From positions 146,754,545 to 146,818,544 of the forward strand of contig NC_061114.1 in NCBI RefSeq assembly GCF_002878395.1: a DNA stretch of 64,000 nt. The letters are read 5' to 3'. Origin of the DNA: Capsicum annuum. Its lineage: Eukaryota; Streptophyta; Magnoliopsida; Solanales; Solanaceae. Below, one piece after another: positions 46,826-58,403 of this stretch (the first letter of the stretch is position 1; each line of letters begins with the position of its first letter). Position numbers and translations under genes: made by a program. A model generated the notes under the pieces. That model did no database searches, had not been told where the DNA came from, and saw nothing but the letters and a program-made list of their open reading frames with translations.

Positions 46826-47415
46826 ATGCCCTATTCAAAAAAGTCCATTGATACATTCAAAGAGCTTTATATTAGCTTAACTTTGCTAGATATTTTGCAG
46901 AATATGACTAAGTATGAAAAGTACTTGAGGGATATGGTGGTGAAGAAGGTAAAACTGCAAGATGAGGGAGCTATAACACTCACTGAAGAGTGTAGAGCGA
47001 TAATGACACAAAAAATCCCCAAGAAATTGAAAGATCAAGGAAAGTTTGCTATCCCTATTTAAATTGGGGGAAAAGAAGTTCATGCATTGAGTGACTTAGG
47101 GGCAAGCATAAATTTAATTTCCCTATCATTTTGATTAGAAAATTAGGCTTGGGAGAGACTAAAATAACACGAGTGGTAATGTAGCTAGCAGACGAATCTA
47201 TAGCATATCCAGATGGAATCATTGAGGATGTACTTATTAAGGTTGGTAAATTTGTTATTCCTGCTAACTTTTTTGCTCTTAATTTTGTGGCAGACAAACA
47301 GGAATAAATTATTTTGGGGCACCTATTTTTAGCGACCGAAGGGGCTTTGATTGATGTTAGAGAAGGCACCTTCAAGATGAGGGTAGATGATGAAGAGGGG
47401 ATATTTGATGTTTAA
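46826..47415 (+). pseudogene. TE-H aspartic protease
   Basis: The lead-in DTFKELYISLTLLDILQNMT and KYLRDMVVKKVKLQDEGAI runs at 46850-46970. The retropepsin domain follows: VHALSDLGASINLISLSF with the catalytic Asp at 47093-47095 (DLGA), ESIAYPDGIIEDVLIKVGKF, and the end IILGHLFLATEGALIDVREG (47306-47370). A TAA at 47060, a small indel near 47130 and a TAA near 47305 break it. The active-site sequence is intact, unlike in TE-A and TE-G. It is the last coding domain; RT is absent downstream. Confidence 0.85.
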
Positions 47416-49320
47416 AAGGCCCCCATTGAAAACCCTTATATAAAGATTTATTCATAATCAATATGTTGGAAAGGGATGAGTGTAGGGTTTCTAAACCACT
47501 AAAGACCTCTTTCGACTAACTGATTGAGTGACCTAAGATGAAACCACCATTTTCCAACATGTTCAAATATAAAAAAGGTCAGATAGAAAAGAAAAAATGG
47601 CTCTTAAAAGGGAGTAAAAGGGTAAAGAAAATGGTTGAGTTGAGTTGGGTCATGTCGCGATACTAAATCAAGTGCTTCTTAGGAGCCAGCCCAAGTTAAT
47701 TAGGTATGTTTTCTTTTTAATTTTTAGCTTTTGTTTCACATAGTTTTTGTTTTTGGTTGAGTCACGGGTTTATAGGAAGTCTGAGTACCATAAACTTAAG
47801 CTTGGAGCATGGAAAAGAATAAGTGTGGGGTTCCCATGGATCCTCTTTTAGTGTGAAGATGTATCTAGCTAGGCCTAGAGGCCTCAAGGAGCATTTCTAT
47901 CTTTATACTTTTAAATTTACTGTGGGAACAAAGTTGATTTTTAAGTGTGGAGTGGGAAAATTCCCAAATTTTGGCTCAATTTGAAAAAAAATTAGGTTAG
48001 GAATAAGTGAGACATTCTTAATTGGTGTTATTTTTTATTACGATTGCAAGTGGTTTTGTTTGTAAAAGCATGTTGATTGATGTGAATTGCTATTTTGAAA
48101 CTCCTAGGCTCAAGTTTTTGCCTCTTGTACTTTTTGGCTTAAATTTGAATTCATGTTATTTTGTGGTTGGGAGTCTATGATGATCTTATGTGTCAAACAT
48201 GTGCCATGTAAGTGTAAGGATTTTTTGTATATTCCTTGTTGCATATAATGTATAGAACTTTCATGGTGGGTGTGTGAAGCGAAATAAAGAATGTAGGTTT
48301 AGGAGATAATATAGGTATTTCTTTGATAGCCTTGTTTATACCTTCTTTTTACCTACCTTATGCATTATCTTAGTTAAACCCCATTAAGCCTTTAGCTTTT
48401 TCTTTGGTTGCCTAATATATAGCCTAATCCTTTATTTTATAGACCATAATTTGATCCAAAAAGCTCCTAAGTGCTTTAATGAAAAAAAATTAGTAAGGAG
48501 TTTGACGAATTGAAGAACAAAAAGGTGAAATTGATGCCCCAAGGTAATAGTTATTGGTGTTTATAATTGATATGTGGTGGATTTATGTGATATAGTTGAT
48601 GCTATAAATATTACCATGATTGTGAAAATAGAAAAAAAAAATAATTCTTGTGGTAGTAAACTGTGCACCCACCATGTGTTTGTAAAAATGCATAAAAGAG
48701 ATGGGGCAAAAACAAAAGGTATGGGTAGATGAAAACGTGAAATTTGGTTGTTGGAGAGTGGTTTTAATTTCTTAATGTAGCATATTAAAGTGCTTAGAGA
48801 GGTTAACTACTATTCCTAAATAGTTCCTACCCATCTCTTAGCCTATACAACCCCAAAAAGTCCTAATTGATCCTAAGCTTTACATTCGACTATTAGTGAA
48901 GCATTACACTAAGGGAAAGCCTATGGTTCATTGTGTGTAATTTGTGAATTCTTTGTGAGAGTGAGATTAATTTGATTCTTTTATCCATTATGTTATAAAT
49001 TGCATTATTATGAATGATTATGGGTAACTTTCTTATTGTGAGGGGAACATGTTTGATGAATGTGGGTGATTTGTATGATGTCCTTTATTGAATAATAAGA
49101 ATGAGTTTTCCACTTAGGTGAGTCAATTCTTGAGGCTAGGATGTTTTGGGGTAGTGCTCATGAACTTTCAATTGAGTAAGTAACGTTCTTTGAGTAGAAA
49201 CTTGCATTCTGTGTCGTTATTATAGAACTAGATTGAGTGTCTTGAATTTAATAGAAGTGTAGCATCACCTCATATTTTTATGCTTAGAGTAAAGATTTGT
49301 TCAAGGATGAACAAGGATGT
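47416..49320 (+). repeat. TE-H noncoding tail
   Basis: About 1.9 kb without a credible ORF lies between protease and polypurine tract. It includes the post-coding motif and a GTGTGGGG-type repeat (47821, 47946). Reverse-complement relatives occur in TE-G (52413-53990 and 54421-57470), so the tail is shared by two families. Confidence 0.7.
47648..47694 (+). other. Conserved post-coding motif, TE-H copy
   Basis: GGTCATGTCGCGATACTAAA is followed by TCAAGTGCTTCTTAGGAGCC and AGCCCAAG. It aligns with the TE-A, TE-D and TE-G copies; the shared core is GAYRYTAAAYYAAG, GCT and then a GGGAGG-AACCCA-like arm. It lies about 240 nt after the protease hallmark. Confidence 0.65.
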
Positions 49321-51081
49321 AAGTGCAGGGTGATGATCTGAGGTGATTTTATACACTTCGGTATCATTATTCTAGCTTATTTCGCCTTATTTTGAGGGAA
49401 ATTTGAGTGCTTAACCTGTTCATATTGATATAAATAAGAATTTAAGTGTCCATGTGTGTATTTACAATGTCCAAAGTATTTTTTAAACATGTTTGTAGTT
49501 AATTTAGTAATTTAGAGTTCAACCCGGAAAACTAGTTTTACTAGCTTGAGCTAGGTGTGTGTCTAGTTGGTCTCGGTGGATTTTAGTGTGTTTAATTTTT
49601 TTTCAAATATGTTAATGGTGTAATTTTATGTGGAATAACTTGTTTATAATGGGTAAATTTTAATTTGTTTATGTCAAGAGTCGGAATGATAAGTGGAAGA
49701 TCATTGCAAATTTGCCTAATCCTAACTTGTGTTTTGATTTGTTGTTCAGAATATTGTGTTGTTTTGACCTTTAATTTGTGGTGTATGATATTTTAGGAGT
49801 CTTGGTAAATTAAATACGGTGATATTGATGATTTAAAGGCCGAAAATTCATTGAAAATACACTACAAAAGGCATGAAAAAAAGAGGGACACTCAACACTT
49901 AAACAAAATTTTGAAAGCAAATTCTAGTGAGTCAACGCGAAGTAAACGTGTTGCTTCGATGGGCACATAGTTAACACATAGAAAAAAAATTTAGTGTTAA
50001 TTATAGTAAGGTGATGCAAAGGCGACGCGTCACGTCACCCCAATTAAACACAACAAATTCAATATGCACCGATAGACACGGTTTAAGAGGATAATAGAGT
50101 GGAAATTGTCAAAGTAAGGGAATCTTTCCCTAGGTTCCAAGTGTCAAGTCCTTTTAAAATCCCAAAATCAATTGAAATGGGATAAAATAAAAGTAAAAGA
50201 GATGGTACCAATTAGTACTATTTTTTATTATAAATATAGTACTTGAATTGACAAAACACGTAGAGTGGAGACAAATGACATGCCTACCACTGTTTTGGGA
50301 GAATAAAGCAGAGACGGCTACATGGTTTATCAGGTTTTAATTTTAATTTTAGTCATTAATTTTTCATATCATTTATTAAATTATTTGGATCTTGATTATG
50401 AATATTAGTGGATAAAATACCTCCTTTCTGGGGTTAAAGCCAAGAACATGAGTATTATTATTTTGGATTAAATTTGTTAATTTTGCTTATCATATTTGGT
50501 TGTTTGTTTATTCTTCTTTTAATTATTTTGTCGATTGATCACCCATAAAATACATATAGTTTTGACCTTTTGATCTCGAGAGAGGGAATAAGGAGATAGA
50601 ATATGGGAATAAACAAAGTTTGGGTGTTTATTCTTTTATAAAAAAAAGAATTGAACAATCTAGGAAAAAGATGTACTTAGATGCCTTTCTTGATTCATAC
50701 GTAGGATGATAGCTTTAATTAACTTAATTAAATTATTACATCCCCACTCAATGATGTAGTTCTAATGTTCAAATTAGGTAAAATATTATAGGTTAGAAAA
50801 CCATGATCATAGTATGATTGTTCGAAGTGCTTTAACCCTGGGCTTTTCTCCATAGCTTGTTCCAAGAATTTATTTTTTCGCATTATTTATTTTTATTTTT
50901 TTATTTGCAATAATTCAAAACTCTCTTTTTGGTTACTTTTGTACTAAATTAATCTAGAAGGTAAACTAAAATTAAATCGTTGTTAAATCAAGTCTCCGTG
51001 CGATCGATATTCGGCTTTCTTGAAGGCCACTATATTACTTGGTAGACTACGTACACTTGCGTGTGCACTTGGGTGCTGCTA
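49321..51081 (+). repeat. TE-H polypurine tract and 3' LTR
   Basis: AAGTGCAGGG (49321-49330) precedes the LTR, which starts at 49331 or 49334 (TGATGATCTGAGG). It is collinear with the 5' LTR throughout and ends GTGCTGCTA at 51081, where the expected CA end has become TA. TATA box at 50229-50236. The zone at 49930-50070 keeps GGCGACGCGTCACGTCACC, more complete than the 5' copy. Confidence 0.9.
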
Positions 51082-52412
51082 AGTAACCAAGAGTATTTGA
51101 GAGTAAATAACTAAAAGTAAACTTAACAATACAATAATGTAAAGGTTCTTGGAAAATGATAGGGAAAACCGAGGGATAAGTCACTACCAACAATCATAAT
51201 TATCTTTGGAACTTTTTTTGTTAAGTTAATTGTCTTGGTTGTTGGTTCACGAGGTTGATTATATGATTATGGTCTTCTGAACCTTAAATCAACTATCTAA
51301 CTTATCCTTGCAACTGCATCATTAAATAGGGATGCAAGTACTAATCTAAACGCATTTGCATTTCTTCTTGTTATTGAACCAAATAGGGAGAATTAGGTAT
51401 ATTCCTATCCTAAATGCAAATCATAACTTTAATCAATTGAAGTAGTACGATCCTATCCCATGTTCTATTCTATCGTTCCTCATTCTGGGCTCACGATAGA
51501 ATTAAGAATTTATCCTAAGGGTCACAAATCCATAAGATAGTTAAAACCATGTTACATGAACAACCAATAATCATAATCAATAATAGCCAACTCAATTATA
51601 AGTAATAGTAATCATGTTCTTGGACTTAACCATAGATGATGGTGTTTAGCCACTCATAGATGTACAAAGAATCAAAATATTGTAATCCATGTAATAATCC
51701 AAGAATAAACTAATGTTAAAGGATAAAAACCCAACTTAAAGCCTTTTCTATAATATGTTAATCCCGACAAATCTTCAATCGTTATTACAAAAAATTAGAA
51801 GTATCCTATTAATACTATGCCAACATTGGCGATTTGGACTAGCCAGCTTACCATTATAATATTGCGCCTCTTAGGCAGCGTGGAATGCTGCTATCATAGA
51901 GAGATACTGGTTTTACACATTTACTTTGCCTACAAGGGTGTGCCACACCCTTATAGTGGTTCTTAGGCAGCATGTCACGCCCCCTAAGTCTACAAAATCC
52001 AGATTTCGTCAAGCTTTACTCATTCTGTTTTGTCTTCAAGTCCTTGCTTTGTGGTTGTGTTTCTTCTTCCAAAATAGCTTGTAATTCATCCCATCATTAT
52101 TTTGACCATATGACCAAGCTTCCTATACAAATACATACCATGAATTATACCCTTAAGCACTCAGAACAAAGCAAGAAGAACTAGAATGGCACATAGCTCA
52201 AGCTAAGAAACTAGTTATCTCATTTGACCTAAAATTGCACATTTTTCTTCGAACTTTGGTTTGCACACACCTTAAACATCTACATTACATGACTTAACAC
52301 TTAGATTCTGATTTATATAAGGATTAACTCATTACACATATGAGAATTCCATAAAACTAAACTAATTAAGGTCTAACAACACTTAGGTACATAAATCCAC
52401 CTAAGATCATCA
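51082..52412 (-). repeat. TE-G 3' LTR, proximal fragment
   Basis: On the minus strand it begins TGATGATCTTAGGTGG at 52412 and continues to the TE-H insertion at 51081/51082. It starts with the right AGTAA copy at 51082-51086. A motif island at 51850-51985 contains GCGCCTCTTAGGCAGCGTGG, GGTGTGCCACACCC and CAGCATGTCACGCCCCC. The whole LTR would be about 1.48 kb when joined to 43223-43370. Plus ORF 51972-52184 overlaps the island and is unsupported. Confidence 0.8.
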
Positions 52413-53990
52413 CCCCACAGTAAAAGCCTTGTTCATCCCCGAACAACCCTTCACTTCAAGAATCATATCATGAAAAGACTCCATGCTAATACTACAAGAA
52501 AGACACTTAAGATAGTACTACAATGACTATACAATTAGCAAGTTTACACTAAGCATTTTATATACACTTGAAAGCTCGAGAACACTACTTCAAAACATCC
52601 TAACCTAAATCATTGATTCACCAAGTTGGAAAACTCATACATATTACAGAATCAAAGAAATCATACAAATCACCTAACAATCATCAAACATGTGCCCTCA
52701 CAATAGGAGAGTTACCCATAATCACTCACATAGAAGAAATTAATCACAAGAATGTGCATAGTAATCAACTTACGCTCACTCTTCTAAAGAATTAACAAGT
52801 TAAACAAGATGAAACACAGGCTTTCCCTTAGTGTAGTACACTTCAAATGTCATAATGTTAAGGTTTAAGATCAAATAGGACTTTAAGGGTTGTAATGTAG
52901 GCTAAGGGACAGGTAGGAACTATTTTGGCCAAGAATAGTGACTATCTTCCCTAACTTCTTTAATACATCACTTGTAGTGTTAAGCTCTTCTCTGAATCAC
53001 GTTCTCACCACCTCTTCCTTTACACTCTTTTGTTTTGCCCTATCTCTTTAAGATAGTTCACATATACTGAGTAGGGAGTATTCTTTATCATCACCTAATT
53101 CATTATTAATCAATTTCTATCTTTTTTATTACATTACTCCTCTTCATAACGCATCAACTTTTCAATGCCAAAAGCTACAACTTGGATCTTCACTTTCACA
53201 TTTTTCTTCTTTAATTACACATTACTTAACCTCATTAATTTTTCAACTAAAGCACTAGGAGCTTTGGATCAAATTATGATCCATCAAAGAAGGGAAATAT
53301 GCTAATTACGAGGGTACAAAAGAATATGTCTTAAGGTTCAATGGGGATAATAAAGATTATGCACATAGGTGGATAAACTACATATGAAACATGGCTATCA
53401 AGGAAATGCATATATCATCTCCTAAACGCATAGTCTTTATTTTTCTTTGCACACATTCTAGGAAAGTTCTGGACATCAATACGCAATAAGGAATACAACA
53501 AAATCCTCACTCACGCATGGCACATGCTCAAATCAAGTAGGACCATTATATACTCTCAACTAAGCAACCATATGAATTCAACGTTAAGCCAATAATGCAC
53601 AAGAGTCATAAACAAGGGCCTAGGTGTCTCAAAAGTAGTCATTCAACACAATCAACATGCTTTCACAACCAACACAACTTCCATTATGCAATCACACATA
53701 GCACTAACAAGAACAACTCACTGACATAACACATAAATTTCAAAATTTACTCCTAAAAATAAGGATACTAGATTCAAAGGGCGCCCCATGGAAAAGAACT
53801 CAAAAGAACAACTACGGGGTAAGTGAAGTGTGAACCTACTAGACTAATGCTAACAAAATTAAAACTAAATTTTAAAAAGAGAAAATAGTTTGTATTTTAA
53901 AAAAATTTACTAAAAACTAGCAAACAACTAAGAAGTAAAATCCCATAGCAACACTTCACCCAATCATAGGAATTTTCCTGTGCCAAAAAC
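52413..53990 (-). repeat. TE-G internal noncoding segment, first copy
   Basis: It begins on the minus strand at the primer-site side (TTTTGGCACAGG, 53979-53990, a deleted version of TTTTGGCGCC) and jumps straight into the post-protease tail. Gag and protease have therefore been deleted. The body matches 54421-57470 minus the DNA transposon. It ends in a GTGGGG polypurine stretch before the LTR at 52412. No ORF is credible. Confidence 0.7.
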
Positions 53991-53991
53991 T

Positions 53992-54420
53992 TAATGCACC
54001 CAAGTGCACACACAAGTGTATGTGGTCAAACCAAGTAACATAGTGGCCTTAATAAAAGCAAGTATTGATCCCATAGGAACTTATGTTATACGACTACCTA
54101 ATTCAAGTTATACTATTATAATTAACCAAGAGCTAAAGTAAACAAGAGTATTTGAAAGTAAAAAAACAAAAAAGTAAGCCCATCAATATGATAATGTTAC
54201 AGTTCTTGGACTATGAAGGGGAAGACCCAGGTCTAAGGCACTACGAACAATCATACTTAGCTTTGGAACTTTATTGGTTTAGTTAATTATATTGGTTTTT
54301 TTAACCACGGGGTTGATTACTATAAAGATTAGCTTATTAGACACATGAGAAGTCCTCAATACTAAGCTAATCAAGATCGGATAACAATACTTAGGTACAT
54401 AAATCCACCTAATATCATCA
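53992..54420 (-). repeat. TE-G central LTR, internally deleted
   Basis: It starts TGATGATATTAGGTGG (54420 down) and ends GGGTGCATTA next to the primer-site remnant. Both ends match the other TE-G LTR, but about 1 kb of the middle is missing. Internal sequence of the same family lies on both sides, so one LTR serves two internal regions. 54121-54150 shows the undisturbed form of the TE-H target. Confidence 0.8.
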
Positions 54421-54882
54421 CCCCAAACATAAGGCCTTGCTCGCCCTCGGGCAACTCTTTACTTAAAGCATCATATCATGAAAGACTCCACACTACTACT
54501 AAAACCAAGGCACTTAAGCTAGTACTACAATGACTGCACAATTAGCAAGTTTTAAACTAAGCATGTTATATACACTTGCAAGCTCGAGAACACTAATTCA
54601 AAACATCCTAACCTCAATAATTGACTCATCAAGTTGGAAAAATCATGCATATTATTCAATCAAAGGAATCATATAAATTACCAAACTATCACCAAACTTA
54701 TGCCCCCACAATAAGAGGGTTACCCATAATCACTCACATAGATGCAACTAATCACCAGAATGGGTATAGAAAGCAGCCTACACTCACTCTCCCAAAGAAT
54801 TCACAAGTTACACAAGATGAACCATAGGCTTGACCTTAGTGTAGTACTATAATAAAGTCAGAATGTTAAGGCTTAAAATAAA

Positions 54883-56347
54883 GGCAAAATAGCTTGGTGG
54901 AACCTTGTACTTGGTCTATTTCGTAAAGTGGATACTTCTACTTAGCCATTTGTCATCTGAACGCCTCAACTCAATAAAATTTAATATTTTAAACCCTTTG
55001 ACCATTGATCGAATTTATGTGGCATTAAAATGGCTGAGTAGGATAGGGCGTGTGAGTACATACGTGTATAAGCTAGTGAAACAATATATTTATATTAAAA
55101 TAATATTAAAATTAAAAAAAAATAAGATAACCTTTTTTTCCTACATTTTTTTTAATTTAAAAATATTTTTAAAAATTAAAAAATAATATTTAAAAAAAAG
55201 GACCCTCTCCCAAACCTCCTCCCTGGTCCAGCACCCCCTCACCCCCTAAATTCTGTCCAACACCCCCAGCCCACTTCTAACCCTTATCCAGCACCCTCCA
55301 CCCCACTCCTACCTCTATCCATCACCCTCCACTCCATCTCCCATCATCCAGCACACCTTACCCAGTCCCCTATCCCTAAACCTTCTCTCCTACATCCAGT
55401 ACCCCCCTCGTCCCCACTTTTGTCTAGGACCCCCTACACCACCATTCATCCCGTCAAGCCTACCCCCAGCCTTGTCTAGCACCCTCATCCCACCCCTATT
55501 ATTGTCAAGTACCCCCACCCCCAACCTCCTCTCCAACACCACCTTTCTTTAAACCAACCCCTACCCCCAACGTACCATCTCTCATCCTACCTATAGTCTT
55601 CCCCAACCTTCTTACTTCACATCAACTAAACCCCACCCCCAAATGAACCATCTCCTTTCCTATTCAACAACACCATCCCCCTCCCCCTCCAACCCCAAAC
55701 TAAAAAAACTTTGAATTTACTTTTTATTATAGTTTTTCAATTTTTCCTCTCAATTTTAATCTCTTCATATTTTTTGGGATTAAAATTTAAATTTAAAATA
55801 TTTTCATTTTTTTTATTAAAATTTAAAGTTGAATTGAAAGTGAGTGATAGTAGATATTGAAAATTAGTGAATTTCATGAATAAGCTTGAAAAAACTTATA
55901 GTTTTTGTGAATTTGTTAAAGATATTCAAATTAAAAATTGAAAATTCATTATGTTTGTATATATGAATTTATAGTTAAAAATTTAAATTAGTTGGAGAAG
56001 AATTTAAATTATTTGGAATGAATTTGATGTTTAATTTGTGAGCAAAAATAAAAACATGATTATTTAAATTTTTCTACAATATATAAATTTTTTTATTTAA
56101 GTAAATTTATTTTAATATTTAATTTCTTATGTAGCATTTTAAAAATGATGTGGAATTTAATGTACTACTTGAAAATGATGTGGAAGTTAATGTGGAAGCT
56201 AACATGGGGCGGGTGTGTTACACACACCAAAAAGTGTTTAAAATGTTGAGTTTTATTGAGTTGAGGGGTTCATATGACAAAGGGATAAGTAGAAGTATCG
56301 ACTTTACAATCCAGACCAAGTACAACAGTTCACCAAGCTATTTTGCC
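54883..56347. mobile_element. Non-autonomous DNA transposon with ~115 bp inverted repeats (MULE-like)
   Basis: Ends are GGCAAAATAGCTTGGTG and its exact complement CACCAAGCTATTTTGCC. Similarity continues inward for about 115 bp (54883 to about 55000 versus about 56232-56347) with scattered mismatches, roughly 80% overall. Flanks are TAAAATAAA (54874-54882) and TAAAATAGG (56348-56356), 7 of 9 identical, as for a Mutator-type 9-bp duplication. The paralogous segment near 52850-52870 lacks the insertion. No transposase is encoded; the interior is A/T-rich arms around a C-rich core. Confidence 0.85.
55201..55700. repeat. C-rich, G-poor degenerate minisatellite
   Basis: About 500 bp of the plus strand is mostly C, A and T with very little G. 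A loose ~25-30 bp unit of the form (AT)CCAGCACCCYCCACCCC recurs (55229, 55257, 55296, 55318, 55348, 55398 and later). Several runs of five or more C occur close together, for example at 55230-55265, so the minus strand has potential quadruplex-forming G-runs. It lies inside the DNA transposon. Frames are not consistently open. Confidence 0.75.
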
Positions 56348-57721
56348 TAAAATAGGATAGGACTTTATGGGTTATGATGTAGACTAAGGAATGAGTAGGA
56401 ACTATGTAATCTAGTAATAGTGATTATCTTTCCAAAGCACTTTAATACATCACATTCAACATTAATCTCTTCTCTCACAACCATTTTCTCCCCACCTCTT
56501 CCTTCACACTTCTTTAGTTTTTCCCCATCTCTTTAAGCCAGTTAACATATATTGAGTAGGGAGCATTCTCTATCAACACATAATTCATTATTTATTAATT
56601 TCTCTTTTTTTCATTACATTACTCCCCTTCTCAACACATCAAATTTTCAACACCAAAAGCTACTACTTCGGGTTTCACTTTCACCTTTTTTTTATTTAAT
56701 TTTACATACCTTAACCTCATCAATTATTCAATAAAAGTGCTTAGGATTTTTGGATCAAATTATGGTCAATCAAAGAAGAAAACCAGCCTAATTACGGGGC
56801 TACCAAAGAATATAGTCTAAAGACTCAATAGGACTAACTAAGATTATGCACACGGGTGGATAAACTAGGTGTGAAATATGTATATCAAAGAAATGTCTAT
56901 ATCATTTCCTAAACCAACATTCTTTATTTTGCTTTGCACATACACCAGGCAAGTTCTAGACATCAATATGCAGCAAGGAATACAAAAAATTCCTCACTCA
57001 CACCTGGAACATGCTTAACTCAAGTAGGATCATTATATACTCTTAACCAAGAAATCACATGAATTTAAAATTAAGCCAACAACATATAAAAATCATAAAT
57101 AAGAGCCTAGTTGTCTCAAAAGTAGCCATTCAATAGAATCAAGATGATTTCACAACCAAAATAACTTGCATTAGGCAATCACATATAGCACTAACAAGAA
57201 CATCTCACTTACCTAACATAGAATTTTTAGAATTTTCTCTAGAAAAAGTAAAAGGATACTGGGTTCCAAGGGTGCCCTCGTAGAAAAGAACCAAAAAGAA
57301 CAAGCATAGGATGGGTGAAGTGTTCTCCTACTAGACTGACACCAACAAAATTAAAACTAAACTAACAAAGAGGAAATCTTTTTAATTTTTACTAAATTTA
57401 CTAAAAACTATGAAACAACTAAGAATTTAAATCCTATAGCAACACTCCACCAATAACCATAGGAATTTCCCCACCCATGCTTAAAAACATACTTTGTTCC
57501 TAAATAAAAAAGTAGAGATAGAAATACTTCCTGAGACCTCTAGCCTTAGATAGCAGCATCGTTAAACATTAATGAGATAAGGTGGACCCCTCACCCAGTG
57601 TTTGACATGTTTCATAGCTCAAGTCTTCTATACTCAAACTTCCCATCAACTTGTGAGTCAACAAAAACAAAAACTACATGACATAAAAACTAAACATTCA
57701 AAAATAAAATACCTACCTTAA

Positions 57722-57765
57722 CTTGGGTTTCCTCCCAAGCAGTACCGATTTAGTGTCATAGCATA
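57722..57765 (-). other. Conserved post-coding motif, TE-G copy
   Basis: The minus strand reads CTATGACACTAAATCGGTAC, then TGCTTGGGAGGAAACCCAAG. This copy and the TE-D copy show the GGGAGG-AACCC core best. It follows the TE-G protease and its C-terminal tail. Confidence 0.65.
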
Positions 57766-57839
57766 ATCCATATCACTACATATCAACCCCATTCCTTCAT
57801 CCTCTTTATCCTGCTTGGAGGCTATCTCCTCACTTGTTT

Positions 57840-58403
57840 CTAAACTCTTGAGTATGTACTCTTAAGGTGTGCATCTTTCTTAGCACTATCCATTTCAAGA
57901 TCGTCAATCATCATAAATTTAGTCTTACATGGTGGCTTGGCCATCTCAATGAGACAGTCTAAAGAGGTACTTGGTGGTCTGTACTCTACCAGCCCGTACT
58001 CATCCACTTTCATCACTACAATCATACACAAGTATTTGTAGCAGGAAGATTAATTGAGTGGTTTATATACCTGAAAAACCAACCCTTAATTATCTAATAT
58101 AATTTATAGAGTGCCCTCTCTCACATCTATCAACGCTCCTTCAGTTATAAAGAATTGATGTCCCAAAATAATAGGCACTCTGTCATCTGTATCATAGTCA
58201 AGAATAATAAATTCAGCAAGGACAATGAACTTGTCGACCTTTATAAGCATGTACTCAATGATTCCTTTAGGCCTCACTTGGGTTTTATCTACCATTTGGA
58301 GTACCATCAAGACTAGTCTCGGCTTACCCAAACTAAGAGTTTTGAACACTGATAGAGGCATTAAGTTTATACTTGTTGTCATATCTCTTAAAGCATGGAA
58401 CAT
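57840..58403 (-). pseudogene. TE-G aspartic protease and tail
   Basis: The minus frame from 58403 reads HALRDMTTSINLMPLSVF, where the family has DLGASINLMP: the Asp is kept but Gly and Ala are Thr-Thr. KGIIEYMLIKVDKFIVLAEF and VPIILGHQFFITEGALIDV complete the domain at 58104. A C-terminal tail follows in 57840-58031 (VVMKVDEYGLVEYRPPSTS). Close to the TE-H protease, with the same ALIDVREGT ending. Loss of the active-site Gly predicts no activity. Confidence 0.8.

Larger units (their letters stand above)
43371..51081 (+). mobile_element. TE-H: complete gag-protease-only LTR retrotransposon
   Basis: It has two LTRs (43371-45176 and 49334-51081), a tRNA-Asp primer site, gag, protease, a long noncoding tail and a polypurine tract, flanked by AGTAA on both sides (43366-43370 and 51082-51086). 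RT, RNase H and integrase are absent, so it fits the non-autonomous gag-bearing class (TR-GAG type). It lies inside a TE-G LTR, and the uninterrupted version of that site is at 54121-54150. LTR identity is about 90% by eye, so the insertion is not recent. Gag has stops, so it is now inactive. Confidence 0.9.
54421..57720 (-). repeat. TE-G internal noncoding tail, second copy
   Basis: It is homologous to 52413-53990 over most of its length, interrupted by a DNA transposon (54883-56347). It has no credible ORF; the short plus frames at 54621-54827 and 56552-56734 are antisense repeats. It connects the TE-G protease side (57720 upward) to the central LTR. Confidence 0.7.

Noticed and set aside
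55201..55700. Possible proline-rich protein gene
   Set aside because: C-rich sequence gives proline in several frames, but no frame stays open with a start codon and it lies within a transposon.
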